Position numbers and translations under genes: made by a program. The notes under the pieces were generated by a model that was given only the letters and a program-made list of their open reading frames with translations, searched no databases and was not told the origin of the DNA. From Paraburkholderia sp. SOS3 (GTDB taxonomy: Bacteria; Pseudomonadota; Gammaproteobacteria; Burkholderiales; Burkholderiaceae), in assembly GCF_001922345.1 (NCBI RefSeq), contig NZ_CP018811.1:2852001-2916000 (forward strand): 64,000 nucleotides of DNA, read 5' to 3'. Shown here one piece after another: positions 45,526 to 55,252 of the stretch (the stretch's first letter is position 1; each line of letters starts with the position of its first letter).

Positions 45526-45774
45526 CTACGCGGCGTCTTCCAGCCCCTTGTCGATCATATCGCGTGCCGCTCGAAGCGCCGCCTCGGCGGCCGCGCGTTC
45601 AGTCGGCCAGAACCGGTCGATGTGCACGAGGCGCCAGTCCAATGCGACAGTGCCATCTTTCAACACGCGGAAGTGCGCTTTCACGCCAGTAAGCACCTGC
45701 TCGACCGCGACCTCGATATCAAATTCCTTGTACCGTTCCTGATAGTCGCCCATGTCGAACCCCGTCGGCTCCAT
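45526..45774 (-). CDS. Hypothetical protein
   Basis: An 82-residue protein not recognised. It begins MEPTGFDMGDYQERYKEF and has an aromatic-rich beta part (HFRVLKDGTVALDWRLVHID) and an Ala/Arg helix at the end. GGAG is six bases before the ATG. No export signal or membrane segment. It converges on the terminator at 45464. Confidence 0.7.
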   Translation of the reverse strand: MEPTGFDMGDYQERYKEFDIEVAVEQVLTGVKAHFRVLKDGTVALDWRLVHIDRFWPTERAAAEAALRAARDMIDKGLEDAA

Positions 45775-45860
45775 GTCCGGCTCCTTGATGCGGCTCGTGC
45801 CGCGTCGGTCAAACGTCAGACGGCGTCAAGCGCACGAGTTCGCGCCTCGCATCCAGCGTG

Positions 45861-46058
45861 TCAATCGCAATCGCCGGACAGGTACTTCCTGCCATCGCAG
45901 GTAATTTCGATGCCATCGCGGCCAGCCTTCGCGACGAGGCCGGCACCGAGCAGTTCCGCTACCACCGTGGCCGGCGGCGCGGTGGGCTGCGCGCCGGATG
46001 GCGCATCGTTCAGGTGCCGCAACGTGTCGATCGCATCGGGACTCAGCGCTTTCATCAT
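45861..46058 (-). CDS. Small hypothetical protein
   Basis: A 65-residue protein starting MMKALSPDAIDTLRHL; a helix-turn-helix-like pattern (VVAELLGAGLVAKAG) and a beta-like end (IEITCDGRKYLSGD) resemble a small winged-helix fold, but that is only a guess. GGAGG lies five bases before the ATG, which supports it as a real gene. Confidence 0.6.
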   Translation of the reverse strand: MMKALSPDAIDTLRHLNDAPSGAQPTAPPATVVAELLGAGLVAKAGRDGIEITCDGRKYLSGDCD

Positions 46059-46307
46059 TGCTACCTCCGCAAAAGGAACGGCCTTGTTCGCGGCGTCTAC
46101 TTGCGGCCTGCATCCACCTTCGTTGCCCGATTCATGCTAGCACTTCCAGCGAGGCTTGCCGGCCGTCGCCGCAAGCAATGCGCGTGTTGCACGCGCACGC
46201 GCGCGCGAATCTTCATAGCGGCCGGCTGTCTACGAAGGGACGGGTCGCGCATGATGCATGACACGCAGAGAAAATGAACGGAAACTGGGCAAAAAACCGG
46301 AGGATCG

Positions 46308-46580
46308 ATGAACGGAATGAAACTGCGAAAAACGCTGGCGCCAGCAGTAGGGTCGGGCGTCGTTCTGATTGCGAGCGCACTGGCGAGCGGTGCTGCGTTC
46401 GCGCAACAAGCCCCGATGCAAAATGCGCCCGCCGAGGACAGCGGGGCATCGATGGTCAAACCGCCTTCGGCCGCGTCAGGCGGCGAAAATCCGGACAATA
46501 TGCCGGTCAAGAAACCGCGCAAACCGACCAACGACAAAATGATGCACTACCCGCCCGCCAGCGCGGCCAACGCGAAGTGA
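46308..46580 (+). CDS. Small exported protein
   Basis: A 90-residue protein with an N-terminal signal (MNGMKLRKTLAPAVG..., hydrophobic to SALASGAAFAQQ, cleavage after AFA) and a Pro/Ala/Met/Asn-rich mature part of about 55 residues without cysteines. GGAGG precedes the ATG by four bases. Not recognised. No partner gene is obvious. Confidence 0.65.
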   Translation: MNGMKLRKTLAPAVGSGVVLIASALASGAAFAQQAPMQNAPAEDSGASMVKPPSAASGGENPDNMPVKKPRKPTNDKMMHYPPASAANAK

Positions 46581-46663
46581 TGCCGTCGTAGCGCGATCGC
46601 GCGAGCTGCCTTCGTGTGCATGCTCGCGAGACCGCGCCACAGTCCGGAACGGATCGGAGCGGG

Positions 46664-47725
46664 TCAAAGCCGTGCGATCGATCCGTCTGTCGTGAAAAGC
46701 GAACCGGCATACGAACTGGCAGGCCCGTCTTTCGATAGTGCATCGCTGCTGCCGGCGTCGCGCCTGAGCACCTGGCGCAGCACGCGGTCCTCGATACGCG
46801 CAAAGCCCGCCGACGCGCGCTCGCGCGGCCGCGCGAGCGGCACCGGCAGATCGAGCGCAATGCGCCCCGCTTCGATCAGCAGGATCCGGTCGGCCAGGGC
46901 AGCGGCCTCCTGCACATCGTGCGTGACGAGCAATGCCGTAAAGCGATGCTCGCGCCACAGGCGTTCGATCAGCGCATGCATTTCGATGCGCGTGAGCGCA
47001 TCGAGCGCGCCGAGCGGTTCGTCGAGCAACAGCAGGTGCGGCCGGTGCACAAGCGCACGCGCCAGAGCAACGCGCTGCCGCTGGCCACCCGACAGTTGCG
47101 CGGGCCAGTCGTTCGCACGCTCGATCAGGCCGACTTCGGCAAGTATCGCGCGCGCATCTTCCCGCGCACCGCGGCCGAGGCCGAGCATTACGTTCTGCAG
47201 CACACTCTTCCACGGCAGCAGGCGCGCGTCCTGAAACATGATGCGGGTATCGAAACGCGCGGCGTTCGAGGCCGTGCCGGCCGCTTCGTTCGACACACTA
47301 CTTTCAGCGCGCTTTTCGAGCGTGCCTGCCGTCGGCGTTTCGAGCCCGGCGACGAGCCGCAACAGCGTCGACTTCCCGCAGCCGCTGCGCCCCACGATCG
47401 ACACGAAACTGCCGCGTTCGACCGACAGATCGAGATCCGCAAGCACCGTGCGCTCGCCGTATCGTTTGTGTACGCCGCGCAGTTCGACCGAGTAATCGGC
47501 GTTGCGCCGTTCGGTGACAGCGTGCTGCCCCGCGCAGCGCGAACGCTGCACGACCTCTTCGCGTAACAACGCGCCATGGACCGCTGCGCCGTGCGCTTGC
47601 GTCTGCTGCGTCTGCTGCGTCGGCGCGCCAGCAACCGCTTCACGCGCACGCTGCTGCCCGCGCTCAAGCCGGGCACGCACCGAACCGCCGCCGGGCCACG
47701 ACGTTGAAAACCCGCTCGCACTCAT
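46664..47725 (-). CDS. ssuB: Aliphatic sulfonate import ATP-binding protein SsuB
   Basis: A 353-residue ABC ATPase for sulfonate uptake. Walker A is GRSGCGKST, the signature [15 protein letters not shown], Walker [16 protein letters not shown]. The first ~77 residues are a Gln/Arg-rich extension absent from typical SsuB, and the C-terminus has a short extra tail. It overlaps ssuC by four bases. With ssuC and ssuD upstream it forms a minus-strand operon ssuD-ssuC-ssuB. Confidence 0.92.
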   Translation of the reverse strand: MSASGFSTSWPGGGSVRARLERGQQRAREAVAGAPTQQTQQTQAHGAAVHGALLREEVVQRSRCAGQHAVTERRNADYSVELRGVHKRYGERTVLADLDLSVERGSFVSIVGRSGCGKSTLLRLVAGLETPTAGTLEKRAESSVSNEAAGTASNAARFDTRIMFQDARLLPWKSVLQNVMLGLGRGAREDARAILAEVGLIERANDWPAQLSGGQRQRVALARALVHRPHLLLLDEPLGALDALTRIEMHALIERLWREHRFTALLVTHDVQEAAALADRILLIEAGRIALDLPVPLARPRERASAGFARIEDRVLRQVLRRDAGSSDALSKDGPASSYAGSLFTTDGSIARL

Positions 47726-48540
47726 GTCTTTGTCCCTTGTTGATAAGCAGGATGCCAGCGCAGCGTGACGCGCTCGAGCGTTTTGGCGAGCAGGTCCGCC
47801 AGCTTGCCGAGCACCGCATATAGCAGGATGCCGACCACCACCACGTCGGTCTGCAGAAACTCGCGCGCATTCATCGTCATATAGCCGATGCCCGACTGCG
47901 ACGAGATCGTCTCCGCGACAATCAGCGTGACCCACATGAGTCCCAACGCGAAACGCACGCCGACGAGAATCGACGGCAGCGCGCCCGGCAGAATCACCTC
48001 GCGATACAGTGCAACGCCTTTTACGCCATAGCTGCGCGCCATCTCGACCAGATTCGCGTCCACCGAACGGATGCCGTGAAACGTGTTCGCGTAGATCGGA
48101 AAGAACACGCCGAGCGCGACGAGAAACACCTTCGCTTCTTCCTCGATGCCGAACCATAGAATCACGAGCGGAATCATCGCGAGCGCGGGAATATTGCGGA
48201 TCATTTGCAGGGTCGAATCGAGTGCGACTTCGGCGGGCCTGAAAAGCCCCGTCGCGAGTCCGAGCGCGAAACCGATGCCGCCGCCCAGCGCAAAACCCGA
48301 TAGCGCGCGCCACGTGCTGACCTTCACGTCGTCCCACATTTCGCCCGACCGGATCAGCGACCACGCGGCTTTCACGACCGCAAGCGGCTCCGGCAACACG
48401 CGCGTCGACAGCACGCCGCTTCTCGCGGCGAATTCCCACGCGATCAGTATCGCGAGCGGCACGAGCCACGGCGCGATGCGCGCGCCATACGACGCGCTGA
48501 AGTACCGCTTGTCGACGGCGAGCGCCGCAGTAGTAGACAT
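47722..48540 (-). CDS. ssuC: Aliphatic sulfonate permease SsuC
   Basis: A 272-residue inner-membrane permease with six predicted helices. The EAA-type loop lies around [24 protein letters not shown]. It ends four bases after the ssuB start codon and begins 18 bp after ssuD. Confidence 0.93.
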   Translation of the reverse strand: MSTTAALAVDKRYFSASYGARIAPWLVPLAILIAWEFAARSGVLSTRVLPEPLAVVKAAWSLIRSGEMWDDVKVSTWRALSGFALGGGIGFALGLATGLFRPAEVALDSTLQMIRNIPALAMIPLVILWFGIEEEAKVFLVALGVFFPIYANTFHGIRSVDANLVEMARSYGVKGVALYREVILPGALPSILVGVRFALGLMWVTLIVAETISSQSGIGYMTMNAREFLQTDVVVVGILLYAVLGKLADLLAKTLERVTLRWHPAYQQGTKT

Positions 48541-48558
48541 CGATATGCCCTCCCCGCT

Positions 48559-49716
48559 TCAGCTTTGCGCGGCCTGCGGCGCATAGTGGTTACCGACGAT
48601 TTCGCCGAACGGCCCCGACAGCGGTCCGTTTGCGCTCGCGCGCTGCCGGCCCGGCAGCAGCGGAAACACGAGCTCGGCGAAACGGTAGGATTCTTCGAGA
48701 TGCGGGTAGCCCGACAGGATGAACGTCTCGATGCCGAGCGACGCATACTCCTGCATGCGTTGCGCGACCTGCTGCGGGCTGCCGACGAGCGCCGTGCCCG
48801 CGCCGCCGCGCACGAGGCCGACGCCGGCCCACAGGTTCGGATAGATTTCAAGGTCTTCGCGACTACCGCGCTTGCCGCCGTGCAGCGCGGCCATGCGCCG
48901 CTGCCCCTCCGAATCCATCTTCGCAAACGACGCCTGCGCGCGTGCAATCGTCTCGTCGTCGAGTTTGCTGATGAGCCTGTCGGCAGCGGCCCACGCTTCG
49001 TCTTCGGTCTCGCGCACGATCACATGCAGGCGGATGCCGAAGCGAATGGTTCGCCCGTACTGTTGCGCGCGCGAGCGGATCTGCGCGATCTTCAGCGCGA
49101 CCGCGGCAGGCGGCTCGCCCCACGTCAGATACGTATCGATATGCTCGCCGGCGATGTCATGCGCGGCCGGCGACGAGCCGCCGAACCACAGCGGCGGATG
49201 CGGGTCCTGCACCGGCGGATAGAGCAGCTTGCCGCCCCTCGATCTCAGATGCTTGCCGATGAAGTCGAGCGATGCTTTGCGATGCGCGCCCGCAAGCAGA
49301 CCGCGCCAGATATGCAGGAACTCGCCGGTGATCTCATAGCGCGTGTCGTGATCGACGAAGAGGCCGTCGCCTTCGAGTTCGACCGTATCGCCGCCCGTCA
49401 CGACGTTGATCAGCAAACGCCCGCCCGAGAGCCGGTCGAAGGTCGCCGCCATGCGCGCGGACAAGCCCGGCGACGTAATGCCGGGGCGAATCGCGACGAG
49501 AAACTTGAGCCGCTTCGTGACCGGAATCAGGCTCGATGCGACCACCCATGCGTCTTCGCACGAGCGTCCGGTCGGCAGCAGCACGCCTTCGTAGCCGAGC
49601 GTGTCGGCAGCGCTCGCGATCTGCTGGAAATAGCTGTAATCGACGGCGCGCGCGCCTTCGGACGTGCCGAGATAGCGCGTGTCCCCGTGCGTGGGAATGA
49701 ACCAGAAGACGTTCAT
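48559..49716 (-). CDS. ssuD: FMNH2-dependent alkanesulfonate monooxygenase SsuD
   Basis: A 385-residue luciferase-type TIM-barrel flavoprotein that releases sulfite from alkanesulfonates using FMNH2 and oxygen. It starts [18 protein letters not shown]; the FMN-binding and active-site segments [25 protein letters not shown] are present. It depends on a reductase (SsuE), which is not in the window. The ATG at 49716 has AGGAG upstream. First gene of the ssuDCB operon. Confidence 0.94.
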   Translation of the reverse strand: MNVFWFIPTHGDTRYLGTSEGARAVDYSYFQQIASAADTLGYEGVLLPTGRSCEDAWVVASSLIPVTKRLKFLVAIRPGITSPGLSARMAATFDRLSGGRLLINVVTGGDTVELEGDGLFVDHDTRYEITGEFLHIWRGLLAGAHRKASLDFIGKHLRSRGGKLLYPPVQDPHPPLWFGGSSPAAHDIAGEHIDTYLTWGEPPAAVALKIAQIRSRAQQYGRTIRFGIRLHVIVRETEDEAWAAADRLISKLDDETIARAQASFAKMDSEGQRRMAALHGGKRGSREDLEIYPNLWAGVGLVRGGAGTALVGSPQQVAQRMQEYASLGIETFILSGYPHLEESYRFAELVFPLLPGRQRASANGPLSGPFGEIVGNHYAPQAAQS

Positions 49717-50221
49717 CTGAAACTCCTGCATATCGCCAATTTGCCGTTCGATTAGTTGAATAAAGCGTGCGGAAAAACGTTGCCCGTGCGCGGCTCGCGC
49801 GACGCGCGAGCGCACCCGGGCCGCGCGCCGCGGCACATCGGTCAAACCATTAAGGAAAGGGAATTGCACTGTCCGCGTGTCGACTGCGCGGCATGGCAAC
49901 GGAGCACGGCGCACGCGCCGTCTGCATCGAAAGCAGTCTATGGATGGGCCGGCGTCTTTAGAACGATTTTTTTGAGCTTAGGTTTTGCGCTTTCGTGATT
50001 TGACGCATTCACGGTGTATCGCGTGTCGATGACGACAGCCCGCCGCGCGCTTGCATTTATGCAACACCACGCGCCACGAATCGCGTCGAATCGGACCGGA
50101 TAGCGAGGCACCGTCTATATAATGACGCTCGCTTTGCGACCATCCCGCTGGTCCCGCTCGCTGTTCCCGCTTTCAATACCGCCTGGCCGCGCCGGCCTTG
50201 CGTTTCGCGCGTGTGCGATAG
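49717..50221. other. Gene-free stretch at the position where ssuA/ssuE often lie
   Basis: About 505 bp without a convincing gene on either strand. The left part should hold the ssu promoter (minus strand). In many genomes ssuE and ssuA precede ssuD; no relic of either is readable here. TATAAT at 50118-50123 is a good -10 element for the plus-strand gene at 50222, but its -35 region is weak. Confidence 0.55.
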
Positions 50222-50647
50222 ATGCAAAAACTCATACTGCCGTTCGTGTCCGGATTTCTCGCCGCGCTGTTTTTCCATGACGCGACACTGGGCCTGCTGC
50301 ACGCGGCCGGCGTGATCGACCTGAGCGGTTTTTCGACCGCGCCGTTCGCGCCGCTCGACATACCCGAATTCATCGCCAACGCGATCTGGAGCGCCGTATG
50401 GGGCGTGCTGATGGCGTGGCTGCTGCGCGTCTCGCCGGAACGCACGGCGCCGTGGGTGCCCGCGTTCCTGTTCGGCGGCATCGTGTTGACGGCGGGCAGC
50501 GTGTTCGTCGTCGATCCGATCCGCGGCATCTGGCCCGCCGGCAATATGCTGCCGCGCCTCGCGGTCGGCTTTGCGGCCAATGCGATGTGGGGCTGGGGCG
50601 CGCTCGTTTTCATGCGCGCGTTCATGGCCCGCGACAGCGAATCGTAG
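50222..50647 (+). CDS. Small inner-membrane protein
   Basis: A 141-residue protein with four hydrophobic segments (about 5-30, 48-70, 80-100 and 110-135). Not recognised. The ribosome binding site is weak, so the start is less certain, but the hydrophobic N-terminus MQKLILPFVSGFLAALFF fits a membrane protein start. It converges on the acyl-CoA hydrolase gene. Confidence 0.65.
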   Translation: MQKLILPFVSGFLAALFFHDATLGLLHAAGVIDLSGFSTAPFAPLDIPEFIANAIWSAVWGVLMAWLLRVSPERTAPWVPAFLFGGIVLTAGSVFVVDPIRGIWPAGNMLPRLAVGFAANAMWGWGALVFMRAFMARDSES

Positions 50648-50682
50648 CGCGAGGCTCGCTGGCTCGCGCTCGCCGCTTCGCT

Positions 50683-51813
50683 TCAGCCGACGAGGTCGCG
50701 TAACGGATGCCCGTTCGCCGGCCACGGGCTCTCGAACATGCCAGCCACATACTCGGCCGGTACATCCTCGACCCGCGCGAAACGCCAGTTCGGCCGGTTG
50801 TCCTTGTCGATGATGCGCGCGCGGATGCCTTCGCTGACATCGCCGCGCTCGAACGTCGAGCGCGTCAGATCGAGGTCGCGCCGCAGGCAATCGGCCATCG
50901 TGCCTTCCGCGCGCGTGACCACTTCGAGCGAGACCGCCATTGCAAGCGGCGAGCGCTCGCGCAACACGCCGCCGATCTGCTCGGCCCAATCCGCATTCGC
51001 GCAATCGCCTTCCGCATCGAGCGACGCGATGATTTGCGCGACGTCGGGCAGCGCGAAATGCCGGTCGATCAGCGCACGCGCGTCGGCGATCGGCGATGTA
51101 TCGGGCGTCGGCACGACCTTGTACGCGGCCGCTTCGCGTGCGACGCAACTCACGACGTCGGCGCCGCGCTCGAACGCTTCGGTCCTCAGACGCTCGACGA
51201 GCGCGGCTAGTGCCTCGTCCTCGAGATAGGCATCGGCCAATCCCGCATAGAGCGCGTCGGCCGGCCCCAACGACTCGCCTGTAACCGCGAGATAACGCCC
51301 GATCGCACCCGGCGTGCGGGCGAGAAACCAGCCGACGCCGACATCGGGAAACAGGCCGATGCGCGTCTCGGGCATCGCCATGCGCGTCGACGCGGTCACG
51401 ACGCGCAGGCCGCCCGTGCGATATGCGCCCTGCGAAATGCCCATGCCGCCGCCCATCACGATGCCGTTCATCAGCGCGATATACGGCTTCGGATACGTGA
51501 AGATCGCATGGTTGAGCCGGTATTCCTCGATGAAAAACGTATCGAGCGCATCGCGCTCGCCGCGCCGATGCGCGTCGTACAGGAAGCGGATGTCGCCGCC
51601 CGCGCAGAACGCGCGCGGGTTCGCGCTGCGCACGACAATCGCGAGCACCTGCGGATCGTCGCGCCACTGGTCGAGCGCGGCGTGCATCGCGCGAATCATG
51701 GCGGTCGACAGCGCGTTCAACGCCTTGGGACGGTCGAGTTCGATGAAGCCGATGCGATTCGCGACGTAAGTCGCGACGTCATCGCCAGCGGCTAGCGGTG
51801 AGTGAGTCGACAT
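50683..51813 (-). CDS. Enoyl-CoA hydratase/isomerase family, 3-hydroxyisobutyryl-CoA hydrolase type
   Basis: A 376-residue crotonase-fold enzyme. The long C-terminal part after about residue 200, and the pattern FCAGGDIRFLYDA, MNGIVMGGGMGIS (oxyanion hole) and PETRIGLFPDVGVGWFLAR (catalytic Glu and Asp) match 3-hydroxyisobutyryl-CoA hydrolases of valine breakdown rather than simple hydratases. The ATG at 51813 is used. Valine pathway partners are not nearby, so the substrate is inferred. Confidence 0.85.
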   Translation of the reverse strand: MSTHSPLAAGDDVATYVANRIGFIELDRPKALNALSTAMIRAMHAALDQWRDDPQVLAIVVRSANPRAFCAGGDIRFLYDAHRRGERDALDTFFIEEYRLNHAIFTYPKPYIALMNGIVMGGGMGISQGAYRTGGLRVVTASTRMAMPETRIGLFPDVGVGWFLARTPGAIGRYLAVTGESLGPADALYAGLADAYLEDEALAALVERLRTEAFERGADVVSCVAREAAAYKVVPTPDTSPIADARALIDRHFALPDVAQIIASLDAEGDCANADWAEQIGGVLRERSPLAMAVSLEVVTRAEGTMADCLRRDLDLTRSTFERGDVSEGIRARIIDKDNRPNWRFARVEDVPAEYVAGMFESPWPANGHPLRDLVG

Positions 51814-51899
51814 GGGAATAACGCAGACAATAGTGACAGGCGACAGGGTGAACGGTAACACGTACCGATGGCATACAACGTGACGCGCGGCTTTCGGCG

Positions 51900-52592
51900 T
51901 TACGTTTTACCCGTCGGCGACGTGCGCGTCGCGCGTTTGCGCGCCGGCTTCGCGATTTCCGTAGCGCGCGTCGAACGTTCTCCGAGCCATGCATCGAGCG
52001 CCGTGTCCACCACCGTATCGAGCGACGTGCGGGGAAAAACCGGACAGGTCAGCCGTAACGCGACAATGCCGTGCATCGTCGCCCACAACGCTTCGGTCCA
52101 CACGTCGCTATCCGCCGACGCGGGCAAACGGCCCTGCGATTTCATTTCATCGAGCGCATCGGCGACGAGCCGGAACGTGGCTTCGCCCGTATCGTCGCCG
52201 GCCTGTGCGGCGCTTTCGAAGGCGGCGCCGACGTAAGTCGGATCTTCCATGAAGATCAGCCGGTACGTTTGCTGATGTTCGATACCGAATGCCACGTATG
52301 CGCGCCAGATCGCCTTCAGGCGTTCAGCGGGATCGGTGACGGCCATATGCGGCTTGAGCGTCTCGATCAGCTGCGCAAAACCTTCCATGCACAGGGCCCG
52401 CGCGATTTCGTCGCGATTCTCGAAGTGCAGATAGAGCGTGGCCGGTGAATATTCGATCGCGTCGGCGATCTTGCGCATCGATAGCGCAGCAAAGCCCTCG
52501 CGCATCACGATGCGGCGCGATGCCTCGAGGATGCGCTCGCGCAGTACCTGCTTTTCGCGGGTTTTTCGTTCGGCAATTCCCATGCGCTGCAT
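51900..52592 (-). CDS. TetR family regulator
   Basis: A 230-residue repressor with an N-terminal TetR helix-turn-helix at about 18-60 (LEASRRIVMREGFAALSMRKIADAIEYSPATLYLHF) and an all-helical ligand domain; the tail is Arg/Thr/Lys-rich. It is divergent from an NAD(P)-binding protein gene, with two palindromes in the shared region, so it probably represses that gene and itself. The start may be the ATG at 52592 or at 52583. Confidence 0.86.
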   Translation of the reverse strand: MQRMGIAERKTREKQVLRERILEASRRIVMREGFAALSMRKIADAIEYSPATLYLHFENRDEIARALCMEGFAQLIETLKPHMAVTDPAERLKAIWRAYVAFGIEHQQTYRLIFMEDPTYVGAAFESAAQAGDDTGEATFRLVADALDEMKSQGRLPASADSDVWTEALWATMHGIVALRLTCPVFPRTSLDTVVDTALDAWLGERSTRATEIAKPARKRATRTSPTGKT

Positions 52593-52599
52593 TTTCGGA

Positions 52600-52653
52600 T
52601 TGACAAATTGAAATGTCAAATTAAACTGAACACCGTTTACTGAACAGTGTTCA
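52600..52653 (+). promoter_or_regulatory. Promoter and operator region of the NAD(P)-binding protein gene
   Basis: TTGACA at 52600-52605 and TAAACT at 52622-52627 (16-bp spacer) form a sigma-70 promoter. Two palindromes overlap or follow: TGACAAATTGAAATGTCA (52601-52618) and TGAACAGTGTTCA (52641-52653). The second, just after the -10, fits a TetR operator; ACTGAACAC at 52625 repeats its left arm. Confidence 0.65.
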
Positions 52654-52677
52654 TTGAAACCACACCCGGGAGTTCTG

Positions 52678-53676
52678 ATGGAAAACGATCGCACCCTTCC
52701 CGCTCGCATCGGCCTGTTCGGCGCTGCCGGCGCGGCGGGCCGCAGCATCGCCGCGGCGCTGCGCGCACGAGGCATGCGCTTTCGCGCTATCGGCCGTTCG
52801 CGGCAGGCACTCGAGGCCGCGTTCGGCAACGATCCGAGCGCGGACATCGTGATCTGGGATCCCGATAACCCGTCGTCGGTCGCCGCGGCAGCCGCGGGAC
52901 TGCAAACCGCGGTCTACCTTGTCGGCGTGCCTTACGACCGCTTTGCGACGCATCCGCCATTGATGCGCAACACGCTGGCAGGGCTCGATGCGGCTGGTGT
53001 CGAGCGATTGATCCTGATCGGCACGGTCTATCCGTACGGGCGCCCGCGGCAGCGACCGGTTACCGAAGCTCATCCGCGCGAACCGCATACGTTCAAGGGC
53101 CGCATGCGACGCGAGCAGGAAGATCTCGTGCTCGATGCGCACGGGCGCAACGGCCTGTCGACGCTCGTATTGCGGCTGCCCGATTTCTACGGCCCGGGTG
53201 TCGAACGCAGCTTCCTGCACGGCGTTTTCGAAGGCGCGGCGCGCGGCGGCCGCGCTCAGATGATCGGGCCAATCGACATGCCGCACGAATTCATTTTCAT
53301 GCCCGACCTCGGACCCGTCGTCGCCACGCTTGCGCAAACGCCGGCGGCCTACGGCCGCGTGCTTCATCTCGCGGGTGCAGGCACGATCACGCCGCGCGAG
53401 GTCGCAACGCGCGCGTATGCGCTGGCGGGCCGCGAACCGAAGCTGATGGTCGCCGGCAAGACAATGCTGCGCGCGATGGGCCTCTTCAATCCGCTGATGC
53501 GCGAACTGGTCGAAATGCACTATCTGCTGACGGACCCGGTCATCCTCGACGACTCGGCCCTCGAGGCGTTGATCGGTCCGATCAGCAAGACGCCATACGA
53601 CGAAGGGATTCGACTGTCTTTCGAAGCCGCGCAGCGCGCGCTGGATCTGCAGGGCCGCAAATCTCACAGCCGATGA
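52678..53676 (+). CDS. NAD(P)-binding, epimerase/reductase-like protein
   Basis: A 332-residue extended SDR/NAD(P)H-binding protein with the Rossmann motif GLFGAAGAAG near residue 13 and the segments VYPYG and DFYGPGV typical of NAD-dependent epimerase-like proteins. Substrate unknown. GGGAG precedes the ATG at 52678. Its place opposite a TetR gene suggests induced expression. Confidence 0.8.
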   Translation: MENDRTLPARIGLFGAAGAAGRSIAAALRARGMRFRAIGRSRQALEAAFGNDPSADIVIWDPDNPSSVAAAAAGLQTAVYLVGVPYDRFATHPPLMRNTLAGLDAAGVERLILIGTVYPYGRPRQRPVTEAHPREPHTFKGRMRREQEDLVLDAHGRNGLSTLVLRLPDFYGPGVERSFLHGVFEGAARGGRAQMIGPIDMPHEFIFMPDLGPVVATLAQTPAAYGRVLHLAGAGTITPREVATRAYALAGREPKLMVAGKTMLRAMGLFNPLMRELVEMHYLLTDPVILDDSALEALIGPISKTPYDEGIRLSFEAAQRALDLQGRKSHSR

Positions 53677-53827
53677 GGAAGCAACTTCGGATCGACTCGC
53701 TCGACGCGATGTCTCGCGACACGGCGCAAGCGGATCGATCACACGGCAATCACGCGGCGCGTGAAATCTGCCTGCGTCCCCTGCCTGCACCTCCGCCTGC
53801 ACCAAGATACGCGGGCAAGACCCGCAT

Positions 53828-54115
53828 TCACGACCGCACGTTGTCGCCGGGTGGGAAATGGCCGCTCTTGAGCAGCACCGGCGTGCCCTTGCTGATCTGC
53901 AAGTGCTCGCGCGCAACCGCCTCGATGCGTGGCCGGCCATTGTCGAATGCGCGCATCCAGCCGTCGCGATCGTAGGTCGGCGCACCGAAGTGATCTTCGA
54001 GCGCTTCGACCGAAATCGCGCACGGCACGGGCTCGCCGTCCACCAGCGCGCGAAAGACGACGGTCAGATTCGAATCGCGGTACGCGGGCGCGTCCGCGGG
54101 AAAGCGGATGTCCAT
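53828..54115 (-). CDS. DUF1488 family protein
   Basis: A 95-residue soluble protein. The pattern MDIRFPADAPAYRDSNLTVVFRALVDGEPVPCAIS fits DUF1488, a family of unknown function. GAGG is five bases before the ATG at 54115. A further 28 codons upstream are open but lack a start signal. Confidence 0.72.
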   Translation of the reverse strand: MDIRFPADAPAYRDSNLTVVFRALVDGEPVPCAISVEALEDHFGAPTYDRDGWMRAFDNGRPRIEAVAREHLQISKGTPVLLKSGHFPPGDNVRS

Positions 54116-54343
54116 GTTCGCCTCATCATCTGAATGATCGTGCAAAAGCCGACACGGCCGCACGGCGATGCAGCTCGAGCTGCCTGAGCCGATCGGCATT
54201 GTCGGGCTGATGGGGAGCTATGGTACTCGTCCCGGCAATCGCCAGTCTAGCCGGGCGCCGCGGCCGCGCCCACGCACCGGTGCACCCACGCATCCATGTG
54301 CGATCGGCCGCCGCGGCCGCTGGCCATTGCGGCTAAAGCGTAT

Positions 54344-54637
54344 TCACGCCGACGATACCTGCAACAGACGATCGATATAGGCACGCGCGGCTCGTTCGAC
54401 GTGCTCGAGGGCGCACTCTTCGGTCGCGAATCGCTGTTCGTCGCCAAGATCGAGCAAGGTCTCGATGCGGTGCACGTCGTCCGGTCCGCGCTGCGACAGA
54501 CTGACCGAGCCGACATAGATTCCGCCCGTGCTCCCGGCGGCCGTACCCGGCGATGGCGCCGATTCGTTCGCATGGACGAGCCGCGCGGCCGCGCTGATGT
54601 AGTAGCCGCGATAGGGTCCGCTGACGCGTTCTGCCAT
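54344..54637 (-). CDS. Small hypothetical protein
   Basis: A 97-residue protein not recognised. It starts MAERVSGPYRGYYIS with GGAGG before the ATG, which supports this start over any of the upstream ATGs. The second half is acidic and helical (VHRIETLLDLGDEQRF, ERAARAYIDRLLQ). No signal or membrane segment. Confidence 0.65.
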   Translation of the reverse strand: MAERVSGPYRGYYISAAARLVHANESAPSPGTAAGSTGGIYVGSVSLSQRGPDDVHRIETLLDLGDEQRFATEECALEHVERAARAYIDRLLQVSSA

Positions 54638-54918
54638 TTCAACCTCCGTTTGACGCTCTTGCATCGACGCTCGTGCGTATGGATATAAGGCGCCTGCAAG
54701 GAAAATTAGTTCTGTGCACCTGCTTGCGCCACCTGCGTGCCACCCGCGTGCCGCTGTCGCGCGATGCGCCGGCCGGGCCGCGGCGTGTCCGTTGCGCAAT
54801 GCACTAATTCGCCGCACATCGGTCGAACCCCGCGTGCCGCTCCGGCATACGACAATGGAGCGCCGCACGGTCGGCGCGAAGCGTCAGTCGTGCATATTCG
54901 TCAACCGGAACTAGCGAT

Positions 54919-55116
54919 ATGGGAAAATATTTCCTTCGGAACACAGAAGTGGCCGAACCCGATGCGGCAAACGCGTGGTTTTCCTATGCGGGAGAACACG
55001 GCATCGATATGCCGAAAGCGATCAGCATCTGGGAAGACGCGTCAAGCGAAGAAGGCGGCGACAGCCGGCGGGCGGTCGGAAAGGCGGGTATTCGCATCGA
55101 ACCGGGCGTGGGCTGA
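54919..55116 (+). CDS. Possible small hypothetical protein
   Basis: A 65-residue open frame starting MGKYFLRNTEV, with mixed residue use and a mid-length aromatic-acidic part (AWFSYAGEHGIDMPKAISIWEDA). GGAA lies upstream, a weak ribosome binding site, and the region is less GC-rich than its surroundings. The protein-like composition favours a real gene, but this is uncertain. Confidence 0.4.
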   Translation: MGKYFLRNTEVAEPDAANAWFSYAGEHGIDMPKAISIWEDASSEEGGDSRRAVGKAGIRIEPGVG

Positions 55117-55252
55117 TGTGCGACGCGATCTTTTCCCGGCGGGCGTAAATCGTCGACCCGTCGACATACACGTTTCGATGCTTGCCGATCCGTGCATCGG
55201 CTTGAGGGATCGCGTTGTCGCCAGCCACGAATTCATCACAAGAGGACATGCC

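Noticed and set aside
49756..49998. 80-codon plus-strand open frame in the ssu gap
   Set aside because: No ribosome binding site and no protein-like pattern; overlaps the likely ssu promoter region.
51813..51839. GGGAATAAC near the acyl-CoA hydrolase start
   Set aside because: Lies at the start codon of the opposite strand and lacks the -10 spacing.
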